A DNA stretch of 64,000 nt. It comes from Photobacterium sp. TLY01. Lineage in GTDB: Bacteria > Pseudomonadota > Gammaproteobacteria > Enterobacterales > Vibrionaceae. Positions 34,698-44,853 of the stretch are shown here, piece by piece. Position 1 is the stretch's first letter, and each line of letters begins with the position of its first letter. A program made the position numbers and the translations under genes. Location: NCBI RefSeq assembly GCF_021432065.1, contig NZ_CP090365.1, positions 620,001 to 684,000 of the forward strand. The letters run 5' to 3'. Below the pieces are notes generated by a model. That model was not told where the DNA came from. It was given only the letters and a program-made list of their open reading frames with translations, and ran no database searches.

Positions 34698-35606
34698 ATG
34701 GTGGCAAACGTCGAACTGACGCCGAACGGGCCGCAGTTTTCTGAATTGGTTCAGGGTTACTGGCGTCTGGCGGATTGGGGCATGACCCCGCAGGAACGTC
34801 TGACCTTCCTGAAACAGCACATTGAATTGGGCATTACGACCGTTGACCATGCCGATATTTATGGTGGTTATACCTGCGAGCAGTTGTTTGGTGAAGCGCT
34901 GGCGCTGGACCCGAGTGTGCGCGAGCAGATTCAGATTGTCTCTAAATGCGATATCAAGCTGTGTGGCAGCCAGTATCCGGAGCAGAGAATCAACCATTAC
35001 AATACAGGGAAAGCGCATATTACTGAGTCGGTGAACAATTCACTGCAACGTCTGGGCGTTGAACAGCTCGATGTGCTGTTAATTCACCGCCCGGATGTGC
35101 TGATGGATGCCGATGAAGTTGCAGAAGCATTTGCGACGCTGAAACAGCAGGGCAAAGTGGCCCATTTTGGGGTGTCGAATTTCTCTCCGGCACAGTTTGA
35201 TCTGTTGCAGTCGCGTCTGGATGCGCCGCTGGTGACTAATCAGGTGGAAATCAATCCGCTCAACTTTGAGGTTTGCCATGACGGGACGCTGGACCAACTG
35301 CAGATGAAACGCACCAAGCCGATGGCATGGTCCTGCATGGCCGGTGGTGAGATCTTCCAGGGTCAGTCAGAGCAAGTGATCCGGGTTCGCAACGAACTGG
35401 AAGCGATCCGCCAGGAAATCGGCGCCGGTTCAATTGACCAGGTGATCTACGCCTGGGTTCGCCGCCTGCCGTCCAAGCCATTGCCGATTATCGGCTCAGG
35501 GAACATGAAGCGCGTTGAAGATGCCGTTGCTGCACTGGCATTTGAACTGAGCCGCGAACAATGGTTCCGCGTCTGGGTCGCTTCGAAAGGTCACGGTGTG
35601 CCATAA
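34698..35606 (+). CDS. aldo/keto reductase, YdhF-like
   Basis: 302 residues from the ATG at 34698, which follows aaaggag with good spacing; an ATG at 34677 is less likely. An NADPH-dependent TIM-barrel oxidoreductase: catalytic Asp and Tyr in TVDHADIYGGYTCE, the Lys in VSKCDIKL, and the His in LLIHRPD complete the tetrad. The cofactor end reads PLPIIGSGNMKRVEDAV. Length and pattern match E. coli YdhF (298). The physiological carbonyl substrate is unknown. Followed by a strong terminator. Confidence 0.9.
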   Translation: MVANVELTPNGPQFSELVQGYWRLADWGMTPQERLTFLKQHIELGITTVDHADIYGGYTCEQLFGEALALDPSVREQIQIVSKCDIKLCGSQYPEQRINHYNTGKAHITESVNNSLQRLGVEQLDVLLIHRPDVLMDADEVAEAFATLKQQGKVAHFGVSNFSPAQFDLLQSRLDAPLVTNQVEINPLNFEVCHDGTLDQLQMKRTKPMAWSCMAGGEIFQGQSEQVIRVRNELEAIRQEIGAGSIDQVIYAWVRRLPSKPLPIIGSGNMKRVEDAVAALAFELSREQWFRVWVASKGHGVP

Positions 35607-35630
35607 GCTGTTTTTCCTCAGCCATAACGA

Positions 35631-35658
35631 CACAACCCCGCATCTGGCGGGGTTGTGG
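35631..35658 (+). terminator. terminator after the aldo/keto reductase
   Basis: ACAACCCCGC, a short loop and GCGGGGTTGT form a perfect 10-bp stem followed by GGTTTCTT. It could also end the small convergent gene at 35689-35757. Confidence 0.8.
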
Positions 35659-35688
35659 TTTCTTAGTCGCGGTCGCTGATGTGACCGC

Positions 35689-35757
35689 TTATTTTTTCTT
35701 CTCAGTGGTTGCTTTCAGGATTTCTTTGATGCGCTTGTTCGAGACTCGTTTAGCCAT
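35689..35757 (-). CDS. 22-residue basic peptide
   Basis: The coding strand reads M-A-K-R-V-S-N-K-R-I-K-E-I-L-K-A-T-T-E-K-K-K and stop: 9 of 22 residues are Lys or Arg, forming a likely amphipathic helix. The ATG has a well-placed TGGAG seven bases upstream, and a hairpin (about 35662-35688, GCGGTC/GACCGC type) follows the stop directly. This is the layout of a real small gene. Composition suggests nucleic-acid or ribosome binding; no homologue is known to me. The 264 bp from its start to the GNAT gene hold no other gene I can support. Confidence 0.6.
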   Translation of the reverse strand: MAKRVSNKRIKEILKATTEKKK

Positions 35758-36021
35758 AAATCACTCCATGTAAAAAGACGACTCATACTGAAAAAACGGT
35801 CGATGCGATTGGATTGAGTGAATCTGCTGTTACTGATGGTGACGCTGTCACTTTATGGGGCAGAATGTCACTCTGTTGCATCCGACCTCAGTCCACTATA
35901 GCGTCTGACAGACTGAAAAAAGGGATCTGGCTCAACCTCTCGGGATTTGATGTTCGGAAAATGCGAGCTGTGCACCTTAGTATCACGGGGATAACGGATT
36001 GTTTTAATTGAGTCATACGCC

Positions 36022-36495
36022 ATGAAAGAGATTGAGATTCAAGGAATGACCCCTGCGCATTTACCGCAGGTGGCTGAGTTGTCGGTCGCAACAGAGCAGG
36101 TGAAGTTTGTCGGCACCATGGCAGAGATTCTGGTCAACATCGACCATACCGTGCACCCGCACGTGATTCTGGATGGCGATACTGTGGTCGGCTTTTTTCT
36201 GATTGATACACAGTACGGGCACAAATACGACTTCGCCGATTCAGCGGCGCTCGGGCTGCGTGCTTTCTTTATCGATCAGCGCTACCAGGGCAAAGGTTAC
36301 GCCAGGCGTGCTGTGCTGGGCTTAAAAGCGTTTCTGGTTTCCGCCTATCCCGGTTTTCATCAGATCGTGCTGACAGTGAACTGCAAAAACCCGGCCGCCA
36401 GACATTGTTATGAACAGGGTGGGTTTGCCGATACTCATGCGCTCTACTTAGGCGGCGCCGCTGGCCCGCAGCATATTATGAGCATGGCGCTCTAA
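36022..36495 (+). CDS. GNAT-family N-acetyltransferase
   Basis: 157 residues of the GNAT fold. The acetyl-CoA site is motif A, ALGLRAFFIDQRYQGKGYARRAV (R/Q-x-x-G-x-G/A as QGKGYA), followed by IVLTVNCKNPAARHCYEQGGF, the typical beta5-alpha4 motif B with Asn and Tyr. The substrate is unknown. The ATG at 36022 has only a weak site; an ATG eight codons on is possible. Separate from the next GNAT gene by 104 bp. Confidence 0.85.
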   Translation: MKEIEIQGMTPAHLPQVAELSVATEQVKFVGTMAEILVNIDHTVHPHVILDGDTVVGFFLIDTQYGHKYDFADSAALGLRAFFIDQRYQGKGYARRAVLGLKAFLVSAYPGFHQIVLTVNCKNPAARHCYEQGGFADTHALYLGGAAGPQHIMSMAL

Positions 36496-36599
36496 AAGCC
36501 ACATCGCATACTGACTGAAACAAGCGGGTGATGCGACAGCGTTCTTGCTGATTTCAAACTATATTTTAATCACATCAGCTATCTGCCAGAGGGATGCGC

Positions 36600-37451
36600 A
36601 TGGACAGCAAGCACTACAAAATCAGAACCATGAAACCGGACGAAGTCAGCCTTGCTGTCGAATGGGCCGCGCAGGAAGGCTGGAACCCCGGCTTACACGA
36701 TGCTGAAACCTACTACGCTGCGGATAAACACGGTTTTCTGATCGGTGTTTTGGATGATGAACCGATCGCGACCATTTCGGCGATTCGCTACGATGCGTCT
36801 TTCGGTTTTATTGGCTTTTATATCGTCAAACCCGAATACCGCGGGCAGGGTTACGGCATGCAGCTATGGCATGCGGCACTGGCGCATCTGGAAGGCTGTA
36901 ACATCGGCCTGGATGGCGTGGTGGAACAGCAGGACAACTATCAAAAATCCGGCTTTCAACTGGCCTACAGTAACCTGCGCTATGAAGGCGTCAGCGGCGG
37001 TGAATCACCCGATGACCATGCCATCGTGTCACTCAAAGCCCTGCCGTTTGAAACCGTCGCCGCCTATGATCAGCGTTTTTTCCCCGCCCACCGGCCAGTG
37101 TTTTTCAAGCACTGGATCACCCAGCCAGACAGCCATGCTTTGGGCATTCTGGAAAATGGCATGCTGGCGGGTATCGGCGTGATTCGCCAGTGTCGCAACG
37201 GCTATAAAATCGGCCCGCTGTACGCCGAGAATGCTGATCTGGCCGAGCGCTTGTTCGTCGCCCTGAAATCTGAGGTGGCACCTTCACAACCGATTTTTCT
37301 CGATGTCCCGGAAGTGAACCCGGCCGCGGTTGCGCTGGCGGAAAAATATGGCATGACGGTGTCGTTTGGCACCGCGCGGATGTACACCGGGGAACACCCT
37401 GAATTGCCGTTCAATCAATTATTTGGTGTCACGTCATTTGAGATTGGGTGA
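36600..37451 (+). CDS. GNAT-family acetyltransferase with C-terminal second domain (YitH-like)
   Basis: 283 residues from the ATG at 36600 (agaggg upstream). The N-terminal GNAT domain has GFYIVKPEYRGQGYGMQLW (motif A, RGQGYG) and DGVVEQQDNYQKSGF. The C-terminal half (about 165-283) is a second acetyltransferase-like domain (Acetyltransf_18 type) with YKIGPLYAENADLAERL and LDVPEVNPAAVALAEKYGM, as in Bacillus YitH and other two-domain enzymes. The substrate is unknown. A structured repeat begins 23 bp after the stop. Confidence 0.85.
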   Translation: MDSKHYKIRTMKPDEVSLAVEWAAQEGWNPGLHDAETYYAADKHGFLIGVLDDEPIATISAIRYDASFGFIGFYIVKPEYRGQGYGMQLWHAALAHLEGCNIGLDGVVEQQDNYQKSGFQLAYSNLRYEGVSGGESPDDHAIVSLKALPFETVAAYDQRFFPAHRPVFFKHWITQPDSHALGILENGMLAGIGVIRQCRNGYKIGPLYAENADLAERLFVALKSEVAPSQPIFLDVPEVNPAAVALAEKYGMTVSFGTARMYTGEHPELPFNQLFGVTSFEIG

Positions 37452-37473
37452 GGTGAGTAAATAAGTTTGATGG

Positions 37474-37650
37474 TATGTCGCGCTTTAAACTCTGAGCGCC
37501 CCTCAGCATTTTCTCATGCGCGCCAGGTACTCTTTTGGGGCAAAAAGAGTACCCAGAAATGCCTTGTTGTTCTCTGGTGCTTTCCGGGTCGGTTGTAGGC
37601 GCTCCCGGCGCCGACAACCTAAAAATTCGTCCTGAATTTTTCCCCTGAGT
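37474..37650 (+). repeat. structured interspersed repeat, copy F
   Basis: Same family, directly behind the GNAT gene and just left of the IS3 element. First hairpin: GGTACTCTTTTg/cAAAAAGAGTACC; central hairpin as in most copies. Confidence 0.85.
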
Positions 37651-37699
37651 TGTAACACCAATATACCTTCTCAACCCGTCATTCCCGCGACTGTAGTGG

Positions 37700-38862
<1,163 letters not shown>

Positions 38863-38988
38863 TGAACACCTCTTTCTTTGGTGGCTACTTTACCACCTTA
38901 AATGGTGTCCGGGTTCATTAAACCACTACAGACAAGCGGGAATCCATACAGCGAGTACGATTCTTAAGGCTGGGTGAGTATGTCGCGC

Positions 38989-39151
38989 TTTTCATCCGGG
39001 GTATCCCTCAGCATTTTCTCATGCGTGCCAGGTACGCTTTTGGGGCAAAAGAGTACCCAGAAATGCCTTGTTGTTCGCTGGTGCTTTCCGGGTCGGTTGT
39101 AGGCGCTCCCGGCGCCGGCAACCTGAAAATTTGTCCTGAATTTTTCCCTCT
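38989..39151 (+). repeat. structured interspersed repeat, copy G
   Basis: Same family, right of the IS3 element and at the left border of the BKACE-HemB operon. More diverged: the first hairpin is GGTACgCTTTTg/cAAAAGAGTACC with one mismatch, and the 3' end is shortened. Confidence 0.8.
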
Positions 39152-39334
39152 TTCGCGCATCATGCTTAAACTCATCATTGCCCTGAAGCTGGTTAGAGTT
39201 AAAACTTATATTCACTTCAAGGACGTGCATTTATCCTACTAAAAGTTATCTGAATTCAGTGCATTCAAAGGTTATGTCTCAAGAGCAGTCTAACTTTTTA
39301 ATTCTACTGCTAATTTTTGGGTTTTGAGTTGAGG

Positions 39335-40012
39335 CTAGATACTTTGCTTCAGATAGAGCCCCATTCTGATTAAGAGTTCAATCGTGTTGTTCTCACAGAT
39401 GTACGCCATGAACATTTTTTTATTACTGACGCTCAGCAGTTCGAAGGCACGCTTGAGGTGCGTCTGTACGGAGCTGTCTTTGATGTTCAACGTCGCCGCC
39501 ACTTCTTTGACCGACAAACTCAGTGTCGATAGTGCGAGGCACTCGACCTGACGCTGGGTTAAGAAAGGGGAGAGCAATTGTGGGATGACCGTATACAGTT
39601 CCTCTGAAGCGCTTCTTGGCTTGAGAGGTTCAGTGCGAGGGGTATAACGGCCCATCAGTTGGCTGAGTATGCTTTGGGTATTCACGACCGAAGTGTAATG
39701 GCTGACTTTATTATTGATAAACGTCAGTTGTGAGTTGCCTTGATAGACCAGATCTTTCCCCGTCGCCGACACACCTAAGAACTCCCCCAAATGCTTTCCT
39801 TTCGCCGTCCACTCAATCACAATGTCGTTCTTACGGGTGATCACGCGGCTTTCTTTGTACTCTAGTGTAGGAAAGGCGCGCTGCCACACTCTGAGCGTCT
39901 CGCAAAAGGAGTCAGATCCTACCGATAATTGAAGAGGACTTTCTATCACGGTGTGGGAGGTCATTACTTCCGTCACGGCCTCCGTCATCTTGTCATTCCA
40001 AACGCGATTCAT
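39335..40012 (-). CDS. LuxR-type regulator fused to a SnoaL-like domain
   Basis: 225 residues. The N-terminal 115 residues resemble a SnoaL/ester-cyclase NTF2-like pocket (MTSHTVIESP, CETLRVWQRAFPTLEY, IEWTAKGKHLGEFLGVSATGK: the W-x-A-x-G-x-H-x-G-x-F run is the family signature). Residues about 148-205 are a LuxR/GerE helix-turn-helix (FLTQRQVECLALSTL, VKEVAATLNIKDSSVQTHLKRAFELL). A catalytic-type fold used as a small-molecule sensor would make this a ligand-responsive regulator of its operon. It is the last gene in a same-strand run with the exporter, HemB, thiolase, hydrolase and BKACE genes, 80 bp from the exporter. Confidence 0.8.
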   Translation of the reverse strand: MNRVWNDKMTEAVTEVMTSHTVIESPLQLSVGSDSFCETLRVWQRAFPTLEYKESRVITRKNDIVIEWTAKGKHLGEFLGVSATGKDLVYQGNSQLTFINNKVSHYTSVVNTQSILSQLMGRYTPRTEPLKPRSASEELYTVIPQLLSPFLTQRQVECLALSTLSLSVKEVAATLNIKDSSVQTHLKRAFELLSVSNKKMFMAYICENNTIELLIRMGLYLKQSI

Positions 40013-40092
40013 AAGGTTACGTGCGGTCTGAACACACGGTTGACGATGAGTAATAATGCGAACCTTCCTTTGTTGTACTCGTGGGATGACGT

Positions 40093-40977
40093 CTATCTAA
40101 GACGCTGTACTAGCACGGTGAACTTGGCGGCAGGCACGCTGCCAATCAACAAACCTAAAGCGATCAGGGCGCAGCTTACCACTTTTTGTGAAGAAATGGC
40201 CTCATGAAACAGAGCGCTTGAACCCAACAGGGCAAAAAGGGGCACGAGCAACGTAAACGGGGCCACATGCGACAAGTGGTAAGACACCACCAACTTGTTC
40301 CAGATCCAGTATCCAAACAACGTGGTGGCATATGCCTGGTACACAATGGAAAACACACCGGGTAGGGTTATATTGTCCACCAAAGCCGTAAAGCCCTGGG
40401 TCCCAACCTGAAGATAGGACAGGAGACACAGCGGGATCGGCGCAAAGAGCATCGACCACACACTGAACGAGAACACGTGTTGGGTGTTGGATTGCTTTAA
40501 CAGTACTCCTGATATCGACCAACATAGTGCCGCCACCAAAATCAACCCCACTCCGGTCAGCGTGACAGAACCGTCGGACACCGTCAGGCTCAAGGCCAAA
40601 CCACACAATGCGATCAATGCCCCGAGCGATCGAAGCGGGCTCACCGACTCTTTGAGTAACAGCCAGCCCAGTCCCAAACCGAACACCACGTTCGTCTGAA
40701 TAAGCAACGCTGCCATGCCGGGGGATAAACCCGCCCCGATCGCCCAGGTGGACAGTCCCCAAACCCCGACTGAAAACGTCAGGCCATAGGCTGCCAGGTA
40801 TCCCCAGTGTACGTCGGGTTTCTTAACAAAAAAGACCGCTGGAATGGCCGCCAGGGTAAATCTCAAAGCGGTCAGCAGCATCGGATCCAGTGCATCCAAC
40901 CCCAGTTTGACGACGGAAAAATTCAGTCCCCAGATCGCCATGATGAACACGCACAGGGTGTAGTCTTTCAAGCCCAT
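40093..40977 (-). CDS. EamA/DMT-family transporter of the BKACE-HemB operon
   Basis: 294 residues with ten predicted membrane helices in two EamA repeats (FIMAIWGLNFSVVKLGL at the start, matching LVVSYHLSHVAPFTLLVPLFAL in the second half). RhaT/YedA-like exporters of this superfamily move amino acids and metabolites out of the cell. It starts 3 bp after the hemB stop, so it is co-translated with it. Its presence suggests that the operon makes something that is exported; what it carries is not readable from sequence. Confidence 0.85.
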   Translation of the reverse strand: MGLKDYTLCVFIMAIWGLNFSVVKLGLDALDPMLLTALRFTLAAIPAVFFVKKPDVHWGYLAAYGLTFSVGVWGLSTWAIGAGLSPGMAALLIQTNVVFGLGLGWLLLKESVSPLRSLGALIALCGLALSLTVSDGSVTLTGVGLILVAALCWSISGVLLKQSNTQHVFSFSVWSMLFAPIPLCLLSYLQVGTQGFTALVDNITLPGVFSIVYQAYATTLFGYWIWNKLVVSYHLSHVAPFTLLVPLFALLGSSALFHEAISSQKVVSCALIALGLLIGSVPAAKFTVLVQRLR

Positions 40978-40980
40978 GCG

Positions 40981-42006
40981 TTACCCCTTCGTTAACATTG
41001 TGTTTGGCGCCGCTTGTTGCCAGATCGCGAACTGTTTCGCAAAGTAGGTGACGATGAGATCCGCGCCCGCTCGTTTAAAGCCGATCAGAGTTTCCAACAC
41101 TGCTTCCTGTTCGTTTAAGATGCCCATTTGCGCTGCGCATTTGATGGCCGCATACTCCCCGCTGACTTGATAGGCCGCCAGTGGAAGCTGAGTTTGACGG
41201 CGCAATTGGGCCAAAATATCCAGGTAAGGGGTACCGGGTTTGACCATCAAAATGTCCGCGCCCTCTTGTTCATCCAGCAAGGCTTCACTGAGCGCTTGTC
41301 TGGCATTGGCGTAGTCGAGCTGATACGTGCGTCTGTCGCCCTTAAGTTCGCACTCAACCGCCTGTCGAAATGGCCCGTAAAACGCCGACGCAAATTTCGC
41401 GCTGTGTGCCAGTATCGCGACATGCTCAAATCCCGCTTCATCCAAGCCCTGGCGGATCGCCCTTACCTGGCCGTCCATCATGGAAGAGGGGGCGAGCATG
41501 TCCGCCCCGGCTTGCGCGGCATTGACACACTGCTTCACCAAGTGAGCCACCGTCTGATCATTGTCAACGTCCTGATCGGTCATGACACCGCAATGACCGT
41601 GCGTGGTGTACTCGCAAAAGCAGATATCGGGGATCACCATCATGTGCGGACAGGCTGATTTAATCGTGCTGATCATACGACTCAGCAGACCGTCTCGACA
41701 CCAGGTGTCACTCCCGATGTCGTCTTTGTGATGACTGATACCAAAGGGCATGACATAGCGGATCCCAAGCGCGTCCAGCGCATGGATTTCATCGGCGAGT
41801 TGAGTTTCAGGGATCCGGGTCAATCCCGGCAGACCGGTGATCGGCACCGGACTGGTGATGGTTTCTTCGACAAATATCGGATAAATCAAATCGCTTAATT
41901 GAACCTCATGTTCCCGAACGAGCGCTCTGATCATGGGGGTAGTCCGCAAACGGCGCAGGCGTTTGGTGATCCCCGGTTGGGTGGTGTGGTTGGATTGGAA
42001 TTCCAT
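40981..42006 (-). CDS. hemB: delta-aminolevulinic acid dehydratase (HemB), Zn-dependent type
   Basis: 341 residues, complete and of E. coli-like sequence. Zn-binding cysteines C129, C131 and C139 (CFCEYTTHGHC), Schiff-base lysines K204 (HSAKFASAFYGPF) and K256 (MVKPG) and the allosteric-region RRLR motif are present, so it should be catalytically competent. HemB joins two 5-aminolevulinates into porphobilinogen. Its setting is unusual: between a thiolase and an exporter, with no other heme gene. It is probably a second copy serving a dedicated pathway, unless the genome lacks another hemB. Shine-Dalgarno GGGAG upstream. Confidence 0.92.
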   Translation of the reverse strand: MEFQSNHTTQPGITKRLRRLRTTPMIRALVREHEVQLSDLIYPIFVEETITSPVPITGLPGLTRIPETQLADEIHALDALGIRYVMPFGISHHKDDIGSDTWCRDGLLSRMISTIKSACPHMMVIPDICFCEYTTHGHCGVMTDQDVDNDQTVAHLVKQCVNAAQAGADMLAPSSMMDGQVRAIRQGLDEAGFEHVAILAHSAKFASAFYGPFRQAVECELKGDRRTYQLDYANARQALSEALLDEQEGADILMVKPGTPYLDILAQLRRQTQLPLAAYQVSGEYAAIKCAAQMGILNEQEAVLETLIGFKRAGADLIVTYFAKQFAIWQQAAPNTMLTKG

Positions 42007-42049
42007 GGGTGGTACTCCCGAGAGTGGGTTGTCTAAAAGGGTGATGAGT

Positions 42050-42080
42050 GGCCCTCGATCGAGACTATCGAGTCAGGGCC
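42050..42080 (-). other. hairpin between thiolase and hemB
   Basis: GGCCCTCGAT and ATCGAGtcAGGGCC form a long imperfect stem in the 95-bp gap. It may attenuate or process the operon message between thiolase and hemB. Confidence 0.45.
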
Positions 42081-42101
42081 CCTCGGGCATGATGGTGCGT
42101 G

Positions 42102-43304
42102 TTACACGCGCTCGATGATCATTGCCATGCCTTGGCCGACTCCGATACACAAACTGCACAGTGCATAGCGTCCCCGTTGCTGGGTGAGTTGATTCATTGC
42201 CGTACCAATTACCCTCGCGCCACTCATGCCCAGTGGGTGGCCCAGCGCAATCGCACCGCCATTGGGATTGAGGCGCGGATCGTCGCCGTCAATCCCCAGG
42301 TGGTTGACCACCGAGAGGACCTGCGAGGCGAAGGCTTCATTGATTTCAATCACGTCCATCTGATCCAGCGACAACTGAGTGAGTTCCAGGACCTTTTTGA
42401 TCGCCGGCGCCGGGCCAAATCCCATAATGCTGGGCTCAACACCGGCACACGCCGTGGCCACAATGCGCGCTTTGGGCACCAGTTGGTGATTGGTCAGTGA
42501 CCGCTCCGACGCGACCAAGAGTGCCGCCGAACCATCGTTAATGCCCGATGCATTTCCCGCTGTTACGGAGCCCTGTGGGTGCACCACGGGTTTGAGTTTG
42601 GCCAAGGTCTCGAGACTGGAGAGTCTGGGGTGCTCATCGGTCTCAATAATCAACGGGCTCTGACGTTTGCGCGCGACTTCGACCGGAACAATTTCATGAC
42701 GGAAGAACCCCCGTTCTTGCGCCGCGGCGAATTTGGTCTGACTCCACCGGGCAAACGCGTCCTGCTCATCTCGGCTAATGTCGAATTTGACCGCCAGGTT
42801 TTCTGCGGTCTCTGGCATCGAGCAGGTGCCGTACATCTCATCCAACCTGGCATTCACAAAACGCCAGCCCATGGTAGTGTCATAGAATTCGGCGTTGCGG
42901 GCAAACGGCAAGTCGGTTTTTCCAAGCACGTACGGTGCGCGTGACATCGACTCCACCCCGCCGGCAATGATCAGGTGCGCTTCGCCCGTTTTGATGGCCC
43001 GCGCGGCGTTAGATACTGCTTCCATCCCAGACGCACACAGTCGGTTGACAGTAGACCCCGGCACTTGGGTGTCCAATCCGGCCAGCAGCAAACTCATTCG
43101 GGCGACGTTGCGGTTGTCTTCACCCGCTTGGTTCGCACACCCCAAAATCACATCGTCGACGCGACGCCAGTCGACCGTTGGGTGACGTTCTGTGAGTGCT
43201 TTTAACGTGATGGCGGCCAGATCGTCCGCGCGGATCGACGACAATGCGCCGGCGTAGCGGCCAATCGGGGTTCTGACGAAATCACACAGGTACGCGTGAG
43301 ACAT
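42102..43304 (-). CDS. acetyl-CoA C-acyltransferase, 3-oxoadipyl-CoA thiolase-like
   Basis: 400 residues, full thiolase length. The nucleophilic Cys90 is in [14 protein letters not shown], the His in [14 protein letters not shown] and the second Cys in [13 protein letters not shown]. The start region [21 protein letters not shown] and [10 protein letters not shown] are typical of PcaF/PaaJ-type 3-oxoadipyl-CoA thiolases, which split or form 3-oxoadipyl-CoA from succinyl-CoA and acetyl-CoA. No other beta-ketoadipate genes are near. It overlaps the hydrolase gene by 23 bp, hence co-expression. Confidence 0.88.
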   Translation of the reverse strand: MSHAYLCDFVRTPIGRYAGALSSIRADDLAAITLKALTERHPTVDWRRVDDVILGCANQAGEDNRNVARMSLLLAGLDTQVPGSTVNRLCASGMEAVSNAARAIKTGEAHLIIAGGVESMSRAPYVLGKTDLPFARNAEFYDTTMGWRFVNARLDEMYGTCSMPETAENLAVKFDISRDEQDAFARWSQTKFAAAQERGFFRHEIVPVEVARKRQSPLIIETDEHPRLSSLETLAKLKPVVHPQGSVTAGNASGINDGSAALLVASERSLTNHQLVPKARIVATACAGVEPSIMGFGPAPAIKKVLELTQLSLDQMDVIEINEAFASQVLSVVNHLGIDGDDPRLNPNGGAIALGHPLGMSGARVIGTAMNQLTQQRGRYALCSLCIGVGQGMAMIIERV

Positions 43305-43962
43305 GGGCCACCTCCTTGTGAGACGCCGCGAAGCTGGCGGTGATCAATCCTCTGGCCAGATCGATTTCCGATCGGGCAATGCGGTGCTCTCGTTCGGCAA
43401 AGATCTCAAGGTGGACACTCGCCCCTAACTGCTCAAAATAGTCGGCCGTCTGAGTGACGCGCTCCGCGGAGACCCAAGTATCGGTATGACTGCCCGAGAG
43501 CAACATCGTCATGCCATCAAACACGGGCTTTTGAGCCGATGCAGTCGGGCACTGAGGACCAAACAGTCCACCAGTGAATAAAATGGCGCCCCCCATCGGC
43601 TGTTGAGATTGCCTGATGAACTCTGCCGCCATGCACGCGCCCTGCGAAAAGCCCATGATCCAGATGCGCTCGCGGCTCACGCCTTGTGAGAGCAAGTTTT
43701 GCAGGACGTGATCGATCACCTCGAGCCCCTGGTTTAACTGTGGCTGGTTGTCGTCAAGAGCGCGGGTGAACCCTCGGGGGTACCAGGTGGCGCCGGGTGC
43801 ACTCGGCAGATAATAGGTCGTCTCAGCCAAATTCAATTTGTTGATCAGTTTCGTCATATCGTCTGCAGTTTGGCGGCGTCCATGCAAAAGGATCACCACA
43901 GGGTTGCCGGCGCTCAGTTCAGCGCCTTTCATAACCACGGTGTACGGGTTGAGGGTTAACAC
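43282..43962 (-). CDS. alpha/beta hydrolase, phospholipase/carboxylesterase family
   Basis: 226 residues. The oxyanion-region LLHGRRQTADD, the nucleophile elbow MGFSQGACMAAEF with Ser106, and SGSHTDTWV followed by EREHRIARSE supply Asp and His of the triad. Closest in pattern to the small carboxylesterase/YpfH-like family. In the operon it may act as a thioesterase or as a lactone or ester hydrolase on a keto-acyl intermediate; that is inferred from its place between BKACE and thiolase. It overlaps the thiolase by 23 bp and lies 27 bp after BKACE. Confidence 0.82.
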   Translation of the reverse strand: MLTLNPYTVVMKGAELSAGNPVVILLHGRRQTADDMTKLINKLNLAETTYYLPSAPGATWYPRGFTRALDDNQPQLNQGLEVIDHVLQNLLSQGVSRERIWIMGFSQGACMAAEFIRQSQQPMGGAILFTGGLFGPQCPTASAQKPVFDGMTMLLSGSHTDTWVSAERVTQTADYFEQLGASVHLEIFAEREHRIARSEIDLARGLITASFAASHKEVAHVSRVPV

Positions 43963-43989
43963 GTTATCGATTCCTTGTTTTGAAGGCGG

Positions 43990-44853
43990 TTACACAGCTA
44001 TCGCAGCGATGGTGTCGGGCTTGGCAGGTTGTGGGTTTAGGCCTAAGAGCGTTCTGGCCTCATCGATAGTGGCCACGTCCCGGCCCAATTCGTGAGACAG
44101 TCTGACGATGCGATCCACCAACTGGGCATTGCTGGTGGCGAGCTCACCTTTTCGGTAATAAATGTTGTCTTCGAGCCCCGTGCGCACATGACCACCCAGT
44201 AAAATCGAGTAGGTGTTCAGCGGCAACTGCGCCTGCCCAATCCCGATGGCCGACCAGATGCTGTTGTCAGGCAGGCTGTCCACCAGATGCAGCAAGTCTT
44301 TGCAGGTCGGCCGGACCCCACCATGAATGCCCATCGCAAACGCAAACACCAACTTCTTGTCCAAGTAACCTTGTTGCTGAAGGGTGATGGCCTCGTGGAT
44401 GACCCCGGAATGGTAAATTTCTATCTCAGGGGTCACCTGATGCTCCTTCATCGCCAGTGCGAGTTTTCTTGCCAGGGCGGGGCTGTTGATGAAGGGTTTG
44501 TCGCCATGATTCACCGACCCACAGTTAAAGGAAGCGATCTCTGGGCCGTACTGAAGATGATTCCAGGCTTCCTCTTCTGGCATGCCGTGTGGCAGGTTGA
44601 GGCCCGAGGTACTCAGGTTGAGGATAATGTCGGAACGTTCACGGATACGCTCAATGATCTCGCGCCAAACGTCTTTGTCGTAGCTTGGCTTACCCATTTC
44701 ATCACGGGCGTGGATATGCGCGACACTGGCACCCGCCTGACTGCACTGAACGACGGCATCGGCAATTTCTTTTGGCGTGTGTGGGACGGCGGGGTTTTTA
44801 CTTCTTGGGGTGATCCCGCCATTAACGGCGGCAGTGATGATTAAATTGTCCAT
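43990..44853 (-). CDS. beta-keto acid cleavage enzyme (BKACE, DUF849)
   Basis: 287 residues. The Zn ligands H46 and H48 are in VAHIHARDEMGKPS, the first active-site signature, and NLSTSGLNLPHG, EIYHSGVIHEA and LGGHVRTGLEDNIYYRKGE complete the family pattern. BKACEs combine a beta-keto acid with acetyl-CoA to give acetoacetate and a new CoA ester (known substrates include 3-keto-5-aminohexanoate, beta-ketoadipate and dehydrocarnitine). The side-chain specificity is not readable by eye. First gene of the operon; its 5' region (44854-45120) has AT-rich promoter-like sequence with no clear operator. Confidence 0.9.
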   Translation of the reverse strand: MDNLIITAAVNGGITPRSKNPAVPHTPKEIADAVVQCSQAGASVAHIHARDEMGKPSYDKDVWREIIERIRERSDIILNLSTSGLNLPHGMPEEEAWNHLQYGPEIASFNCGSVNHGDKPFINSPALARKLALAMKEHQVTPEIEIYHSGVIHEAITLQQQGYLDKKLVFAFAMGIHGGVRPTCKDLLHLVDSLPDNSIWSAIGIGQAQLPLNTYSILLGGHVRTGLEDNIYYRKGELATSNAQLVDRIVRLSHELGRDVATIDEARTLLGLNPQPAKPDTIAAIAV

